From NCBI RefSeq assembly GCF_000725285.1, contig NZ_CP007161.1, positions 1,535,911 through 1,599,910 on the forward strand: DNA of 64,000 nt, read 5' to 3'. Below, piece after piece: positions 8,131-16,220 of the stretch (position 1 is the first letter of the stretch; the number at the start of each line of letters is the position of its first letter). The position numbers were made by a program, and so were the translations under genes. The notes under the pieces are model-generated. The model saw only the letters and a list, made by a program, of their open reading frames with translations, searched no databases and was not told the DNA's origin. Origin of the DNA: Virgibacillus sp. SK37 (GTDB lineage Bacteria; Bacillota; Bacilli; Bacillales; Amphibacillaceae).

Positions 8131-9822
8131 ATGGCGTATATCATAGGAATAATTCTTGTAATCATTGCTCTAATTATTATTGGCCTAATCATGCGGAAAC
8201 GAATATACGATCATGTTGACCGCTATGAGGCATGGAAAATGGATATTATGGGGAGAAATGTAGCTGCACATCTTAGTAAAATTAAAACATTAAACTTATC
8301 TGGGGAAACACAAGAAAAATTTGAAGCTTGGAAAGAACGCTGGGAATTTATTATTACTAAGGAATTACCAGATATTGAAGAACATTTGTTTGATGCAGAG
8401 GAAAGTGCAGACCGATACCGTTTTTCCAAAGCGAAGAAAATCTTACATAATGTAGAAGAAATTCTCCAATCAATTGAAAAAGAAATTGAGAAGTTGCTTG
8501 CAGAAGTAGACGAATTATTGCAATCAGAGGAATCCAGCAGACAAGAGGTAGAAGAAATATTACCACATATAAAAGCATGTAGAAAAAAACTTTCCCAAAA
8601 TCGATATCAATATGGAAAGGCAGAGGCACATTTCGATAAAGAAATCGATGTGCTCGAGAAAAAATTGGATAACTACTATAGTCTGGTGGAGCAAGGAAAT
8701 TATCTGGAGGCAAAACAGATTGTCGATGAGATTAAATTGAGTCTTGACCAATTGGAACAACAGTTGGAGGCATTTCCAAGAATATATAAATTATGTAAAT
8801 ATGAATTACCTTCACAACTAGACAATCTTTATAGTGGCATAAAAGGGATGAAAGAAGATGGTTACCGAGTAGAGCACCTGGCATTTGAAAAAGAAATTCG
8901 TACATATCAAGAGCAACTTTTATTAATGGTGAAAAAACTGGAATCTGGAGACTTACAAAATACGGAGTCACTCATAGAAGATGTGGAAGTACGGATTAAA
9001 GAGATGTATCAGTTGTTGGAAAAAGAAGCCCTTGCTAAAAACTACTTAGATACACAGATACCTAGCTATGAAGAGTCCTTAGGCGACATCAATAATGCCT
9101 TTCTTGATACAAAGCTGGAAGTGGAAAAATTAAAACATGCCTATTACTTTGAAGATCATGACATGGAACGTTATTTGATGTTGGAAAACACGATAGCTAA
9201 GCTCAAAACAGAGTTAGAAGAACTGTTACTGGAGTTAGACAATGAAGACACCTCTCATTCCAAGTTGCGTGAACAAGTGGAGCAGGGATTTGAGCAATTG
9301 AAGGAATTAAATGAAAAACATGATGCTTTTAGAAAACGAGTTCAAAATCTAAGGAAAGATGAACTTGAGGCAAAAGAAAAATTAATTGATATTCGCAATA
9401 AATTAGCAGATACTCAACGTAAACTAAAGAAAAGTAATGTGCCGGGAGTACCGCAGTTTATTTGGGATATGATAAGAAAAGCATCTGATAAAAACAATCG
9501 TGTCATGAAAGTACTCGAGAAACAGCCACTCGAAATGTCAAATGTACAAGAAGCTCTAGCAGAAGCAAATGATGCTGTTGAGCATGTAATTGAGCAAACT
9601 AATGTGATGTTGGATCAGGCTTACTTGACTGAACAGGTCATTCAATATGCGAATAGATATAGAAGTCAATATCCATTATTGGCTGCTAAGCTGGCTGAAG
9701 CTGAGCGATTATTTAGAACGTACGATTATGAACTTGCTTTAGAGCATGCAGCAAAGGCAATTGAAGAAATTGAACCAGGGGCTCTAAAGAAAATCGAGGA
9801 ATTTCAGCAAACAGCAAACTAA
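8131..9822 (+). CDS. ezrA: septation ring formation regulator EzrA
   Basis: EzrA is a membrane-anchored negative regulator of FtsZ ring formation that also links the ring to cell wall synthesis. One N-terminal membrane segment (residues 2-22) is followed by about 530 residues of charged coiled coil, read as spectrin-like repeats. Near the C-terminus is the QNR-type patch (ANRYRSQY). The length of 563 residues is what is expected for EzrA. The start has GTTAGGAGG upstream. It is transcribed with or just after refZ, and a strong hairpin ends the unit. Confidence 0.97.
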   Translation: MAYIIGIILVIIALIIIGLIMRKRIYDHVDRYEAWKMDIMGRNVAAHLSKIKTLNLSGETQEKFEAWKERWEFIITKELPDIEEHLFDAEESADRYRFSKAKKILHNVEEILQSIEKEIEKLLAEVDELLQSEESSRQEVEEILPHIKACRKKLSQNRYQYGKAEAHFDKEIDVLEKKLDNYYSLVEQGNYLEAKQIVDEIKLSLDQLEQQLEAFPRIYKLCKYELPSQLDNLYSGIKGMKEDGYRVEHLAFEKEIRTYQEQLLLMVKKLESGDLQNTESLIEDVEVRIKEMYQLLEKEALAKNYLDTQIPSYEESLGDINNAFLDTKLEVEKLKHAYYFEDHDMERYLMLENTIAKLKTELEELLLELDNEDTSHSKLREQVEQGFEQLKELNEKHDAFRKRVQNLRKDELEAKEKLIDIRNKLADTQRKLKKSNVPGVPQFIWDMIRKASDKNNRVMKVLEKQPLEMSNVQEALAEANDAVEHVIEQTNVMLDQAYLTEQVIQYANRYRSQYPLLAAKLAEAERLFRTYDYELALEHAAKAIEEIEPGALKKIEEFQQTAN

Positions 9823-9835
9823 AAAAATAGTAATA

Positions 9836-9877
9836 AGCAAAGAAAAGGATATTTTTAAAAATATCCTTTTCTTTGCT
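9836..9877 (+). terminator. terminator after ezrA
   Basis: A perfect long palindrome (AGCAAAGAAAAGGATATTTT and its complement) lies just after the ezrA stop and before the next ribosome binding site. Confidence 0.85.
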
Positions 9878-9894
9878 GAAATGAGGTACAAAAA

Positions 9895-11034
9895 ATGATT
9901 TATTTGGATAACAGTGCAACTACTATACCGGACCCATCTGTAATAAAAAGCTTTGAACAGGCGTCAGCACAGTTTTTTGCTAACCCATCGTCCATTCATC
10001 AATTAGGAGGACAATCGGAACAACTTCTGACAAAAGCAAAGAACCAGGTAGCGTCAATCCTTGATGTCACCCCATCAGAAGTTATCTTCACATCCGGTGG
10101 GACGGAAGGCAATAATACAGCAATTAAAGGAATTGCTTTAGAGCACCATAAACGGGGAAAGCACATTATTACTACAGAGATTGAGCATCCATCTGTTTAT
10201 GATGCATGTAAAAGCTTGGAGGATCTAGGATTTGATGTCACTTATTTACCAGTAAATAAAAATGGTGTAATATCTATAGAGGACTTAGAAGCTGCTATTC
10301 GGAAAGATACAATATTAATTAGTATTATGCATGTGAACAATGAAATTGGCACCATTCAACCAATTGAAAAAATAGGGGAAATATGCAAGCAATATCCAAA
10401 GCTATTTCTTCATGTAGATCATGTTCAGGGCTTTGGAAAGGTTCCTTTAGACTTAAAGAATTGTGGAATAGATCTTTGTACTTTATCAGGGCATAAGATA
10501 CATGGCTTAAAAGGAACGGGTATACTATATATGAGACAAGGCGTAAAACTGTTTCCCTTATTTCATGGTGGTAACCAAGAACAGTCTTTTCGCTCAGGGA
10601 CAGAAAACCTGGCAGGAGCAGTTTCTTTGGGGAAAGCTCTTAGGCTTATCAAGGAGAAAGAGCAAACTCAAGGAGCAGAGCTAAAAAGCTTACAAGCAAT
10701 GCTTAGAGAAAAATTAACTGAAATTGCTGAGGTACAAATTAATACACCTCCTGACGCTGCTCCTCACATCATGAATTTTTCCGTTCCGGGCACAAAACCA
10801 GAAGTGATTATTCATATGCTTGGTGAGCAAGAAATATATATTTCCACTAAATCTGCTTGTTCGTCAAAACAAAAAGAAGAGAGCAGGATTTTACTTGCAT
10901 GCGGGCATTCGAAGGAGCGAGCATCATCTGCTTACCGTGTCAGCATGTCTTATTCAACTACAAAGGAAGATATCCTGCAATTCGCGGATTATCTTCAAAA
11001 AGCAATAAACCAATTTAGAAAAGTAATGGAGTAG
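9895..11034 (+). CDS. nifZ: cysteine desulfurase (IscS/NifS-like, NifZ of Bacillus)
   Basis: This PLP enzyme takes sulfur from L-cysteine as a persulfide. Its partner here is probably ThiI, encoded 6 bp downstream, for 4-thiouridine in tRNA. The protein has 379 residues. The PLP lysine is Lys201 in LSGHKIHG. The substrate-binding part of the N-terminal fold (SGGTEGNN near 67) is intact, and the catalytic Cys322 sits in the loop STKSACSSK. Tight coupling to thiI matches the B. subtilis nifZ-thiI pair. Confidence 0.95.
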   Translation: MIYLDNSATTIPDPSVIKSFEQASAQFFANPSSIHQLGGQSEQLLTKAKNQVASILDVTPSEVIFTSGGTEGNNTAIKGIALEHHKRGKHIITTEIEHPSVYDACKSLEDLGFDVTYLPVNKNGVISIEDLEAAIRKDTILISIMHVNNEIGTIQPIEKIGEICKQYPKLFLHVDHVQGFGKVPLDLKNCGIDLCTLSGHKIHGLKGTGILYMRQGVKLFPLFHGGNQEQSFRSGTENLAGAVSLGKALRLIKEKEQTQGAELKSLQAMLREKLTEIAEVQINTPPDAAPHIMNFSVPGTKPEVIIHMLGEQEIYISTKSACSSKQKEESRILLACGHSKERASSAYRVSMSYSTTKEDILQFADYLQKAINQFRKVME

Positions 11035-11040
11035 ATTATT

Positions 11041-12243
11041 ATGCAATATGACCATATATTAATCCGGTATGGAGAAATGGCTCTTAAAGGAAAAAACAGA
11101 AAGATGTTTATACTAAAACTGCAGGAGAATATTCAGCATAAGCTCAATGATTTTCCTAATGTGAAAGTGAAACGGACGCAGGGAAGGATGTTCATCTTGC
11201 TGAATGGACACGAACCTGATCCAATTATTGAAAGATGTAAGCATATTTTTGGAATTCAAAGTATGAGCTTAGCCATAAAAGTGGAAAATGAAGAAAGTGC
11301 TATTAAAGAGGCGGCATTATTTGCTTTGAAAAAAAACCCATCTATTCAAACATTTAAAATTACAGTAAAGCGGATTAATAAAGATTTTCCAATACGATCA
11401 CAGGAAATGAATCAACATTTGGGTCGTTATTTACTTACTAATACGGATAACTATACCGTTGATGTGCATCAACCTGACATGGAAATAAGAGTAGAGATCC
11501 GACTGGAGGCAACCTACATCACTTCTAGTGTAATAAAAGGTGCTGGCGGGCTTCCCGTAGGTACATCAGGAAAATCACTACTTTTACTCTCGGGAGGAAT
11601 TGATAGTCCAGTAGCCGGTTACTTGGCTATGAAACGCGGAGTACAGATTGAGGCTATTCATTTCCATTCCCCACCGTTTACGAGTGAAAGAGCGAAACAA
11701 AAAGTGCTCGATCTTGCAAAACAATTGACCAAGTTTGGTAAATCCATTCACGTCCACATTGTTCCTTTTACAAAATTACAACAGGAAATTTTCAGAACGA
11801 TGCCAGATGGTTATGCAATGACTATTATGCGTCGGATGATGATGCGGATTAGTGAACAGGTTTGTGAACAGCAATCGATCTTATCGTTGACAACTGGAGA
11901 GAATTTGGGTCAGGTTGCTAGTCAGACAATGGAAAGTATGAATGCAATAAATGAAGTAACAACTTATCCGATTATCCGTCCACTTATCACAATGGATAAA
12001 TCGGATATCATCAACATTTCCCAGGAAATTGGCACATATGAGACCTCCATCTTACCTTATGAGGATTGTTGTACTATATTTGTTCCTAAGTCTCCCAAAA
12101 CGAAACCAAAGCGTGAGAAAGCAAGTCATTTTGAACAGAAAAATGATTTTAGTGAGTTGCTAAGGGAAGCAGTAGAAGGAATTGAGACTATAAAGGTAAC
12201 AACAAAAGATGATAAAAAGGATATGTTAGATGATCTCCTTTAA
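11041..12243 (+). CDS. thiI: tRNA 4-thiouridine synthase ThiI
   Basis: ThiI adenylates uridine 8 of tRNA and transfers sulfur to it. The 400-residue protein has an N-terminal ferredoxin-like and THUMP region (to about 165) and a PP-loop ATPase domain with SGGIDSP at 184-190. There is no C-terminal rhodanese domain, as is usual in Bacilli, so the persulfide must come directly from the upstream desulfurase. The ATG has GGAG nine bases upstream. A terminator follows immediately. Confidence 0.97.
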   Translation: MQYDHILIRYGEMALKGKNRKMFILKLQENIQHKLNDFPNVKVKRTQGRMFILLNGHEPDPIIERCKHIFGIQSMSLAIKVENEESAIKEAALFALKKNPSIQTFKITVKRINKDFPIRSQEMNQHLGRYLLTNTDNYTVDVHQPDMEIRVEIRLEATYITSSVIKGAGGLPVGTSGKSLLLLSGGIDSPVAGYLAMKRGVQIEAIHFHSPPFTSERAKQKVLDLAKQLTKFGKSIHVHIVPFTKLQQEIFRTMPDGYAMTIMRRMMMRISEQVCEQQSILSLTTGENLGQVASQTMESMNAINEVTTYPIIRPLITMDKSDIINISQEIGTYETSILPYEDCCTIFVPKSPKTKPKREKASHFEQKNDFSELLREAVEGIETIKVTTKDDKKDMLDDLL

Positions 12244-12262
12244 ATAAAGAAAGCAAATATAA

Positions 12263-12309
12263 AAAAGCTGAACAAAGATTCATAAATCAAATTGTTCAGC
12301 TTTTTTTTA
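12263..12309 (+). terminator. thiI terminator
   Basis: Arms AAAAGCTGAACAA and TTGTTCAGCTTTT with a T run lie directly after thiI. Confidence 0.9.
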
Positions 12310-12341
12310 TGAAAGCAGAAGGCAGATAGTCGTCAGCAAGG

Positions 12342-12804
12342 CATCGCACGAAGAAAATGTGTATTGTCATTTTCGAGGAGTCTCCATATTTCCTCTTCGC
12401 TACTATTTACTATTATATTTACGAAGAAAAATTGCGTTCGAATACACCCAGGATGTGCTGTGTAAAAATTGATTGGAGTGGAATGGGGCAATCTAAGAAC
12501 GCCACGTCCTGGGACTGCGCTAACTCGTCCCATCGAAAACATATGTGGCAACGATTGCATGACCAACGTCATCGAAAAAGAAACCCGCTTTTTCATCGTG
12601 CGATGTTTCTCTTAGAAGCTTTCCCTGTCCTGTTGGCCCGCGACTCCTGCCGGAATAGCATGAGCTGAAGACACTAAACGGAGCGTAACGGAGGAAGCGG
12701 CTGAAGACATGCCGACGGCAAAGAAGACACTGCGAGATAACGAGCAGATGTCGCACTTGTACCCGGAGGTGTGAAAGCGTCCGCATACAACGAAAATCAA
12801 TGGG
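12342..12804 (+). repeat. composite intergenic repeat with inserted segments
   Basis: This gene-free stretch carries a degenerate copy of the repeat found in reverse at 61591-61730. Shared blocks are GATTGGAGTGGA (12471), GCGACTCCTGCCGGAATAGC (about 12640), GAAGCGGCTGA, CATGCCGACGG, GAAAGCGTCCGC and AAATCAATGGG at the end. About 160 bases are inserted after the first block and about 50 after CATGCCGACGG. A 10-bp inverted repeat (CATCGCACGA at 12342-12351, TCGTGCGATG at 12596-12605) brackets 264 bp overlapping the left part. Short open frames on both strands here have no ribosome binding sites and are not genes. Confidence 0.75.
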
Positions 12805-12999
12805 GCTCTTCCCCTCAAATATTTCACTGAGCTTTTCATCAAAAAGTTAGTTCGCAGTTACCTCCAACTATGGAGAAACAAAATACGGTTGTACTTCAAT
12901 ATTTGCGGTAGAATCTATGCTTATAAATCATCTCTTCAAGGCTTCTAGACCTTCTCAATGCCTATCATGCTAATTGTCAACAACTACCAGTAACATTCA

Positions 13000-13030
13000 T
13001 GAATGTAATCCTTCATTACTACACATTCTA
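13000..13030 (+). promoter_or_regulatory. sigma-G-type promoter of the SASP gene
   Basis: TGAATG (13000-13005), an 18-bp spacer and CATTCTA (13024-13030) match the forespore sigma-G pattern (TGAATR, 17-18 bp, CATnnTA). The start would be near 13037, 19 bp before the SASP start codon. Confidence 0.7.
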
Positions 13031-13055
13031 GTAGTACCAAGGGAGGTGAACTCAC

Positions 13056-13256
13056 ATGGCAAACAACAATTCTAACCAATTAGTAGTTCCTGGTGTTCAA
13101 CAAGCTTTAGATCAAATGAAAACTGAAATTGCTTCAGAATTTGGTGTGCAACTTGGTGCTGATACTACGTCTCGTGCCAACGGTTCTGTTGGAGGAGAAA
13201 TTACAAAACGCCTAGTTCAAATGGCTGAACAGCAATTTGGTGGGCAAGGTCAATAA
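13056..13256 (+). CDS. alpha/beta-type small acid-soluble spore protein
   Basis: SASPs coat spore DNA, protect it from UV and heat, and supply amino acids at germination. The 66-residue protein has both family blocks: the germination protease site TE/IASEFG (cut expected between Glu24 and Ile25) and [12 protein letters not shown] near the C-terminus. A strong GGGAGGTG site and a sigma-G-like promoter lie upstream, and a perfect hairpin follows. The location near thiI and nadK is that of B. subtilis sspA. Confidence 0.96.
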   Translation: MANNNSNQLVVPGVQQALDQMKTEIASEFGVQLGADTTSRANGSVGGEITKRLVQMAEQQFGGQGQ

Positions 13257-13276
13257 CAATTAAATAATATTGGTTT

Positions 13277-13306
13277 AGGGCTATCCCAATGAAGGGATAG
13301 CCCTTT
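13277..13306 (+). terminator. SASP gene terminator
   Basis: An 11-bp hairpin (AGGGCTATCCC / GGGATAGCCCT) with a 5-nt loop is followed by a T-rich stretch. Confidence 0.85.
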
Positions 13307-13349
13307 AAATTTAAAGTAAGGAAGCATAAGATTTTACCTTTATCAAGTC

Positions 13350-13461
13350 TTTGTCGGCAAAAGTCGCCTGCTTATCGCCTCATGCCGTTTTTAGCAATAA
13401 CTGTACATGACAGATACGTGATTACAATTATTCGCTTGCGATTGCAAGGCGTTCGCGCTTT
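13350..13461. repeat. degenerate intergenic repeat fragments
   Basis: Between the SASP terminator and the 3' end of nadK lie GTCGCCTGCTTATCGCC and, at 13446-13461, AAGGCGTTCGCGCTTT. The latter resembles AAGGTGCTTGCGCTTT at 16124-16139. I read these as decayed copies of a short Bacillaceae intergenic element; no coding signal is present. Confidence 0.4.
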
Positions 13462-13467
13462 AGTGCT

Positions 13468-14268
13468 TTATAAGAAAGTTCTTTTAACACGGTCCCAGTA
13501 CGAATTATTTTTTAACTTAACGGTTTTAATTACATTCCCTTCTAAGGAGATAGTAAGATCTTGAATATTTTTTATCGAATATGCTTCATTATCTAAACCT
13601 ACAATCGGATAATCATTTCCATCCTGTCTAATCCGCAAAGTAAGCTTGCGATCTTTATTAAGTACAAAGGATGAACCAAGTGTACGATAACGATTATTGT
13701 TTATTGATGCTAATTCAGATACTTGGATACAAGGTATTTTAGGATCTATCACTGCTCCATGTGTGGATTTATTATAGCCTGTGCTTCCAGTAGGTGTTGC
13801 TACAATTAAGCCGTCACCACGAAAAGTTTCAAAATAGTCATCATCAATAAGTACATCAATGACAATGGATTTAATAATGGTGGAACGGACACTTACCTCG
13901 TTTAAACAATAGAAGGACGTCTCCCCATTAACTTCTACTTTAATAACCGGAAATCTCCGCACTTCCATTTCTTCGTTTCGGATCGTATGGAGCATTTCGT
14001 TAAAATTGTCTAAATTAAAGTCACAGTATAAACCTGACTCATCGGTTCTGGTGATGCCAGTATATAAACAATCCTGTCTAAAACCGGATTTTCGCACTGC
14101 TTGTAGGAACGTGCCGTCTCCTCCTATGCTAACAATAATATTCGCGTCCTTGGCTTGGTCCACGAATTCAAAGCCTTCATCCTCAGCTACTTTTCTTAAT
14201 GAGGCAATTTTATCATCAAGTGTATCATCTGGGGCATAGTAGAAATAAATTTTGTTACGAGCAACCAT
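13468..14268 (-). CDS. nadK: NAD kinase
   Basis: This cytoplasmic enzyme phosphorylates NAD to NADP. The 266-residue protein has the nucleotide-kinase signature GGDGT at 49-53, the NE pair at 123-124 and TPTGSTGY from residue 158. GGAGGGAAAA precedes the ATG. It lies opposite to its neighbours, as does the B. subtilis second NAD kinase (ytdI) near sspA and ytfI. Its assignment to that paralogue rests on synteny. Confidence 0.95.
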   Translation of the reverse strand: MVARNKIYFYYAPDDTLDDKIASLRKVAEDEGFEFVDQAKDANIIVSIGGDGTFLQAVRKSGFRQDCLYTGITRTDESGLYCDFNLDNFNEMLHTIRNEEMEVRRFPVIKVEVNGETSFYCLNEVSVRSTIIKSIVIDVLIDDDYFETFRGDGLIVATPTGSTGYNKSTHGAVIDPKIPCIQVSELASINNNRYRTLGSSFVLNKDRKLTLRIRQDGNDYPIVGLDNEAYSIKNIQDLTISLEGNVIKTVKLKNNSYWDRVKRTFL

Positions 14269-14398
14269 ATTATTTTCCCTCCATTTTTGTTTATCTAGTT
14301 TAATTTTAGCATTTTGAAGAACTATATCCTACTATTCCACGATTAAAGTTAGAGAACTGTGGCAAAATAATCCAAAGTAACATGAGAAGAGGGAAAAA

Positions 14399-15013
14399 AT
14401 GCTTTGGATTGTAATCATTTCTGCTCTGACTATCATTCTGTTGTCTTTATTAATTGCAAAAATTAATTTGAAGCTGCAGTTAGTTTATTCAAAAAATGAA
14501 CAGTACCTATATATGGAACTTTTCTTATTTAAATTAAAATTATATAGAAGAAAGACATTGTTTCACTCTTATTCAGAGAATAAATCAATCGAGTTGGACA
14601 ACTATCCTGTTACGTTGAATGAATGGAAGCAATTACTTCAATCTTCAAGTAAATTACTAACCTTTCTATTGAGTAATATACAATTCAAAAAGTTAACATG
14701 GCGAACTGCAGGTGGAGCGGGGGATGCTTGTATTACAGGAACGGTTACTGGGCTTATATGGTCATTAAAAGGGATTATTATCGGGCAATTAGTTGAAAAA
14801 AGTAACTTGAAATGTGAGCCATTTATAAATGTTGAACCACATTTTCAACAGACTTTTTTTCAAACTGAGCTAACATGCATGGTTTCTATTCGAATTGGGA
14901 AAGCTATACACGTATTTTTTAAAGGATTGCGGCTTATCTCTAAGGAAAAGAGTGAAAATAATTATAGAAAGAGGAGGATTTTAGAATGGAAGAGCATCCT
15001 ATTCAAGGCTTAA
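14399..15013 (+). CDS. ytfI: DUF2953 membrane protein YtfI
   Basis: This 204-residue protein starts with one membrane segment (residues 2-19). A basic body of the DUF2953 family follows, ending in a helical segment near IRIGKAIHVFFKGLRLI. Its biochemical role is not known. It overlaps ytfJ by 28 bases, so the two are translationally coupled. In B. subtilis the pair is transcribed in the forespore, which suggests a part in spore formation or germination. Confidence 0.85.
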   Translation: MLWIVIISALTIILLSLLIAKINLKLQLVYSKNEQYLYMELFLFKLKLYRRKTLFHSYSENKSIELDNYPVTLNEWKQLLQSSSKLLTFLLSNIQFKKLTWRTAGGAGDACITGTVTGLIWSLKGIIIGQLVEKSNLKCEPFINVEPHFQQTFFQTELTCMVSIRIGKAIHVFFKGLRLISKEKSENNYRKRRILEWKSILFKA

Positions 15014-15447
15014 TGACAACTGCTATGGAAAACTTAAAAGATATGGTAGAAGTTAATACAATCATTGGGGACCCAGTTGAATCTCCGGATGGAAGTATGA
15101 TTATTCCAGTGTCCAAGGTTGGATTTGGTTTTGCGGCGGGAGGAAGCGAATTTGGAGCAAATGCATCGCAAGGAGATTCAGAAGCTGCACTACCTTTTGG
15201 TGGAGGTAGTGGTGGAGGAGTATCGATAACTCCTGTAGCTTTTCTAATCGTTAGTAAGAATGGAATAAAAATGGTTCACTTGGACCAACAGACACATATT
15301 TATGAAAAGATGCTTCACTCAGCACCTCAAGTGGTAGAGAAGATACAACAGATTTTAAAGGAAACAAACAGTAAAAATAAACAAGCCCCGAAAAAAAATG
15401 AAGGAAATAAGGAAGGAACTGAATCACAAAGTCACTATGATATATAA
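14986..15447 (+). CDS. ytfJ: spore protein YtfJ (GerW family)
   Basis: This is a spore protein of the GerW/YtfJ family; GerW of B. subtilis is needed for normal germination. The 153-residue sequence has the family core IIGDPVESPDGSMIIPVSKV, a glycine-rich stretch near residues 45-80 ending GGGSGGGVSITP, and a polar lysine/glutamate tail. The ATG has an AGAGGAGG site inside the end of ytfI. No signal peptide is visible. Confidence 0.92.
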   Translation: MEEHPIQGLMTTAMENLKDMVEVNTIIGDPVESPDGSMIIPVSKVGFGFAAGGSEFGANASQGDSEAALPFGGGSGGGVSITPVAFLIVSKNGIKMVHLDQQTHIYEKMLHSAPQVVEKIQQILKETNSKNKQAPKKNEGNKEGTESQSHYDI

Positions 15448-15533
15448 TGTTAAACAAAAGGTATTAGTGGACAACTGTTACCAAATTATTCATACTGTAG
15501 CTAAAGATGACTTTAATAGAAGGGATGATTCAT

Positions 15534-16034
15534 ATGGCAAATGTTACATTCCAACAAAATCCGGTAACGTTAGTAGGTCAAGAAATTAAAGTTGGTGACA
15601 GTGCGCCTGATTTCACGGCTCTTTCCAATGATCTAAATGAAGTATCACTGAAAGAATATCAAGGTAAAGTAAAATTAATAAGTGTAGTTCCATCTATTGA
15701 TACAGGAGTTTGTGCACTTCAGACAAAGCGGTTTAATGAGGAAGCTGAGAAGATTGGCAATGTAAAGGTATTGACTGTTAGTATGGATTTACCTTTTGCA
15801 CAAGACCGTTGGGTGAAAAAACATGAAATTAACAAATTAGACACATTATCTGATCATCGAGATGCGGATTTTGGTGAAAAATACGGTGTGCTTATTAAAG
15901 AATTGCGCCTGCTCGCAAGGACTATATTTGTTGTAGATTCTAATGATATAGTCACCTATACGGAATATGTCAAGGAAGTGAGCGATCACCCTGACTATGA
16001 TGCAGCGCTGGAAGCTGCCAAAAAAGCAGATTAG
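15534..16034 (+). CDS. tpx: thiol peroxidase lacking the resolving cysteine
   Basis: Tpx is a thioredoxin-fold peroxidase that reduces hydrogen and alkyl peroxides. From the ATG at 15534 (AGAAGGG upstream) the protein has 166 residues. The peroxidatic Cys60 is in PSIDTGVCALQTKRF. The resolving cysteine normally found in the ...RWCG... segment is replaced: this protein reads DLPFAQDRWVKKHEI. Cys60 is the only cysteine, so an intramolecular disulfide cannot form and an outside thiol would be needed. An in-frame start 27 bases upstream is less likely. A hairpin terminator follows. Confidence 0.95.
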   Translation: MANVTFQQNPVTLVGQEIKVGDSAPDFTALSNDLNEVSLKEYQGKVKLISVVPSIDTGVCALQTKRFNEEAEKIGNVKVLTVSMDLPFAQDRWVKKHEINKLDTLSDHRDADFGEKYGVLIKELRLLARTIFVVDSNDIVTYTEYVKEVSDHPDYDAALEAAKKAD

Positions 16035-16051
16035 TTTATAAATTTTGATAG

Positions 16052-16082
16052 AAAATCTCTCCTGAACCAGGAGGGATTTTTA
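16052..16082 (+). terminator. tpx terminator
   Basis: A short GC hairpin (CTCCTGAACCAGGAG) followed by GATTTTT lies after the tpx stop. Confidence 0.8.
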
Positions 16083-16120
16083 CTTGTGTAAAATAGTAAA
16101 GCTTTATTTGGGCTCTAGTG

Positions 16121-16150
16121 ATCAAGGTGCTTGCGCTTTCGTTCGCTATT
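16121..16150. repeat. short intergenic repeat fragment
   Basis: AAGGTGCTTGCGCTTT (16124-16139) resembles AAGGCGTTCGCGCTTT at 13446-13461. It lies upstream of ytxK and has no coding role. Confidence 0.35.
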
Positions 16151-16220
16151 GTTTCACAAATGTGGCTATGATTTGGTACAATAGAAGCGCTTTGAACGGA
16201 GTAGATGGAGGAATCTTATA

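Noticed and set aside
8223-8971. Minus-strand open frames inside ezrA, some with hydrophobic stretches
   Set aside because: They are shadows of the coiled-coil codons of ezrA and have no ribosome binding sites.
12333-12842. Several overlapping open frames on both strands in the 12.3-12.8 kb gap
   Set aside because: They follow the GC-rich repeat blocks, lack ribosome binding sites and disagree with each other in frame.
16180-16200. cre site before ytxK-ackA (around AAGCGCTT)
   Set aside because: The palindromic core is there, but three fixed bases of the consensus are wrong, too weak to call.
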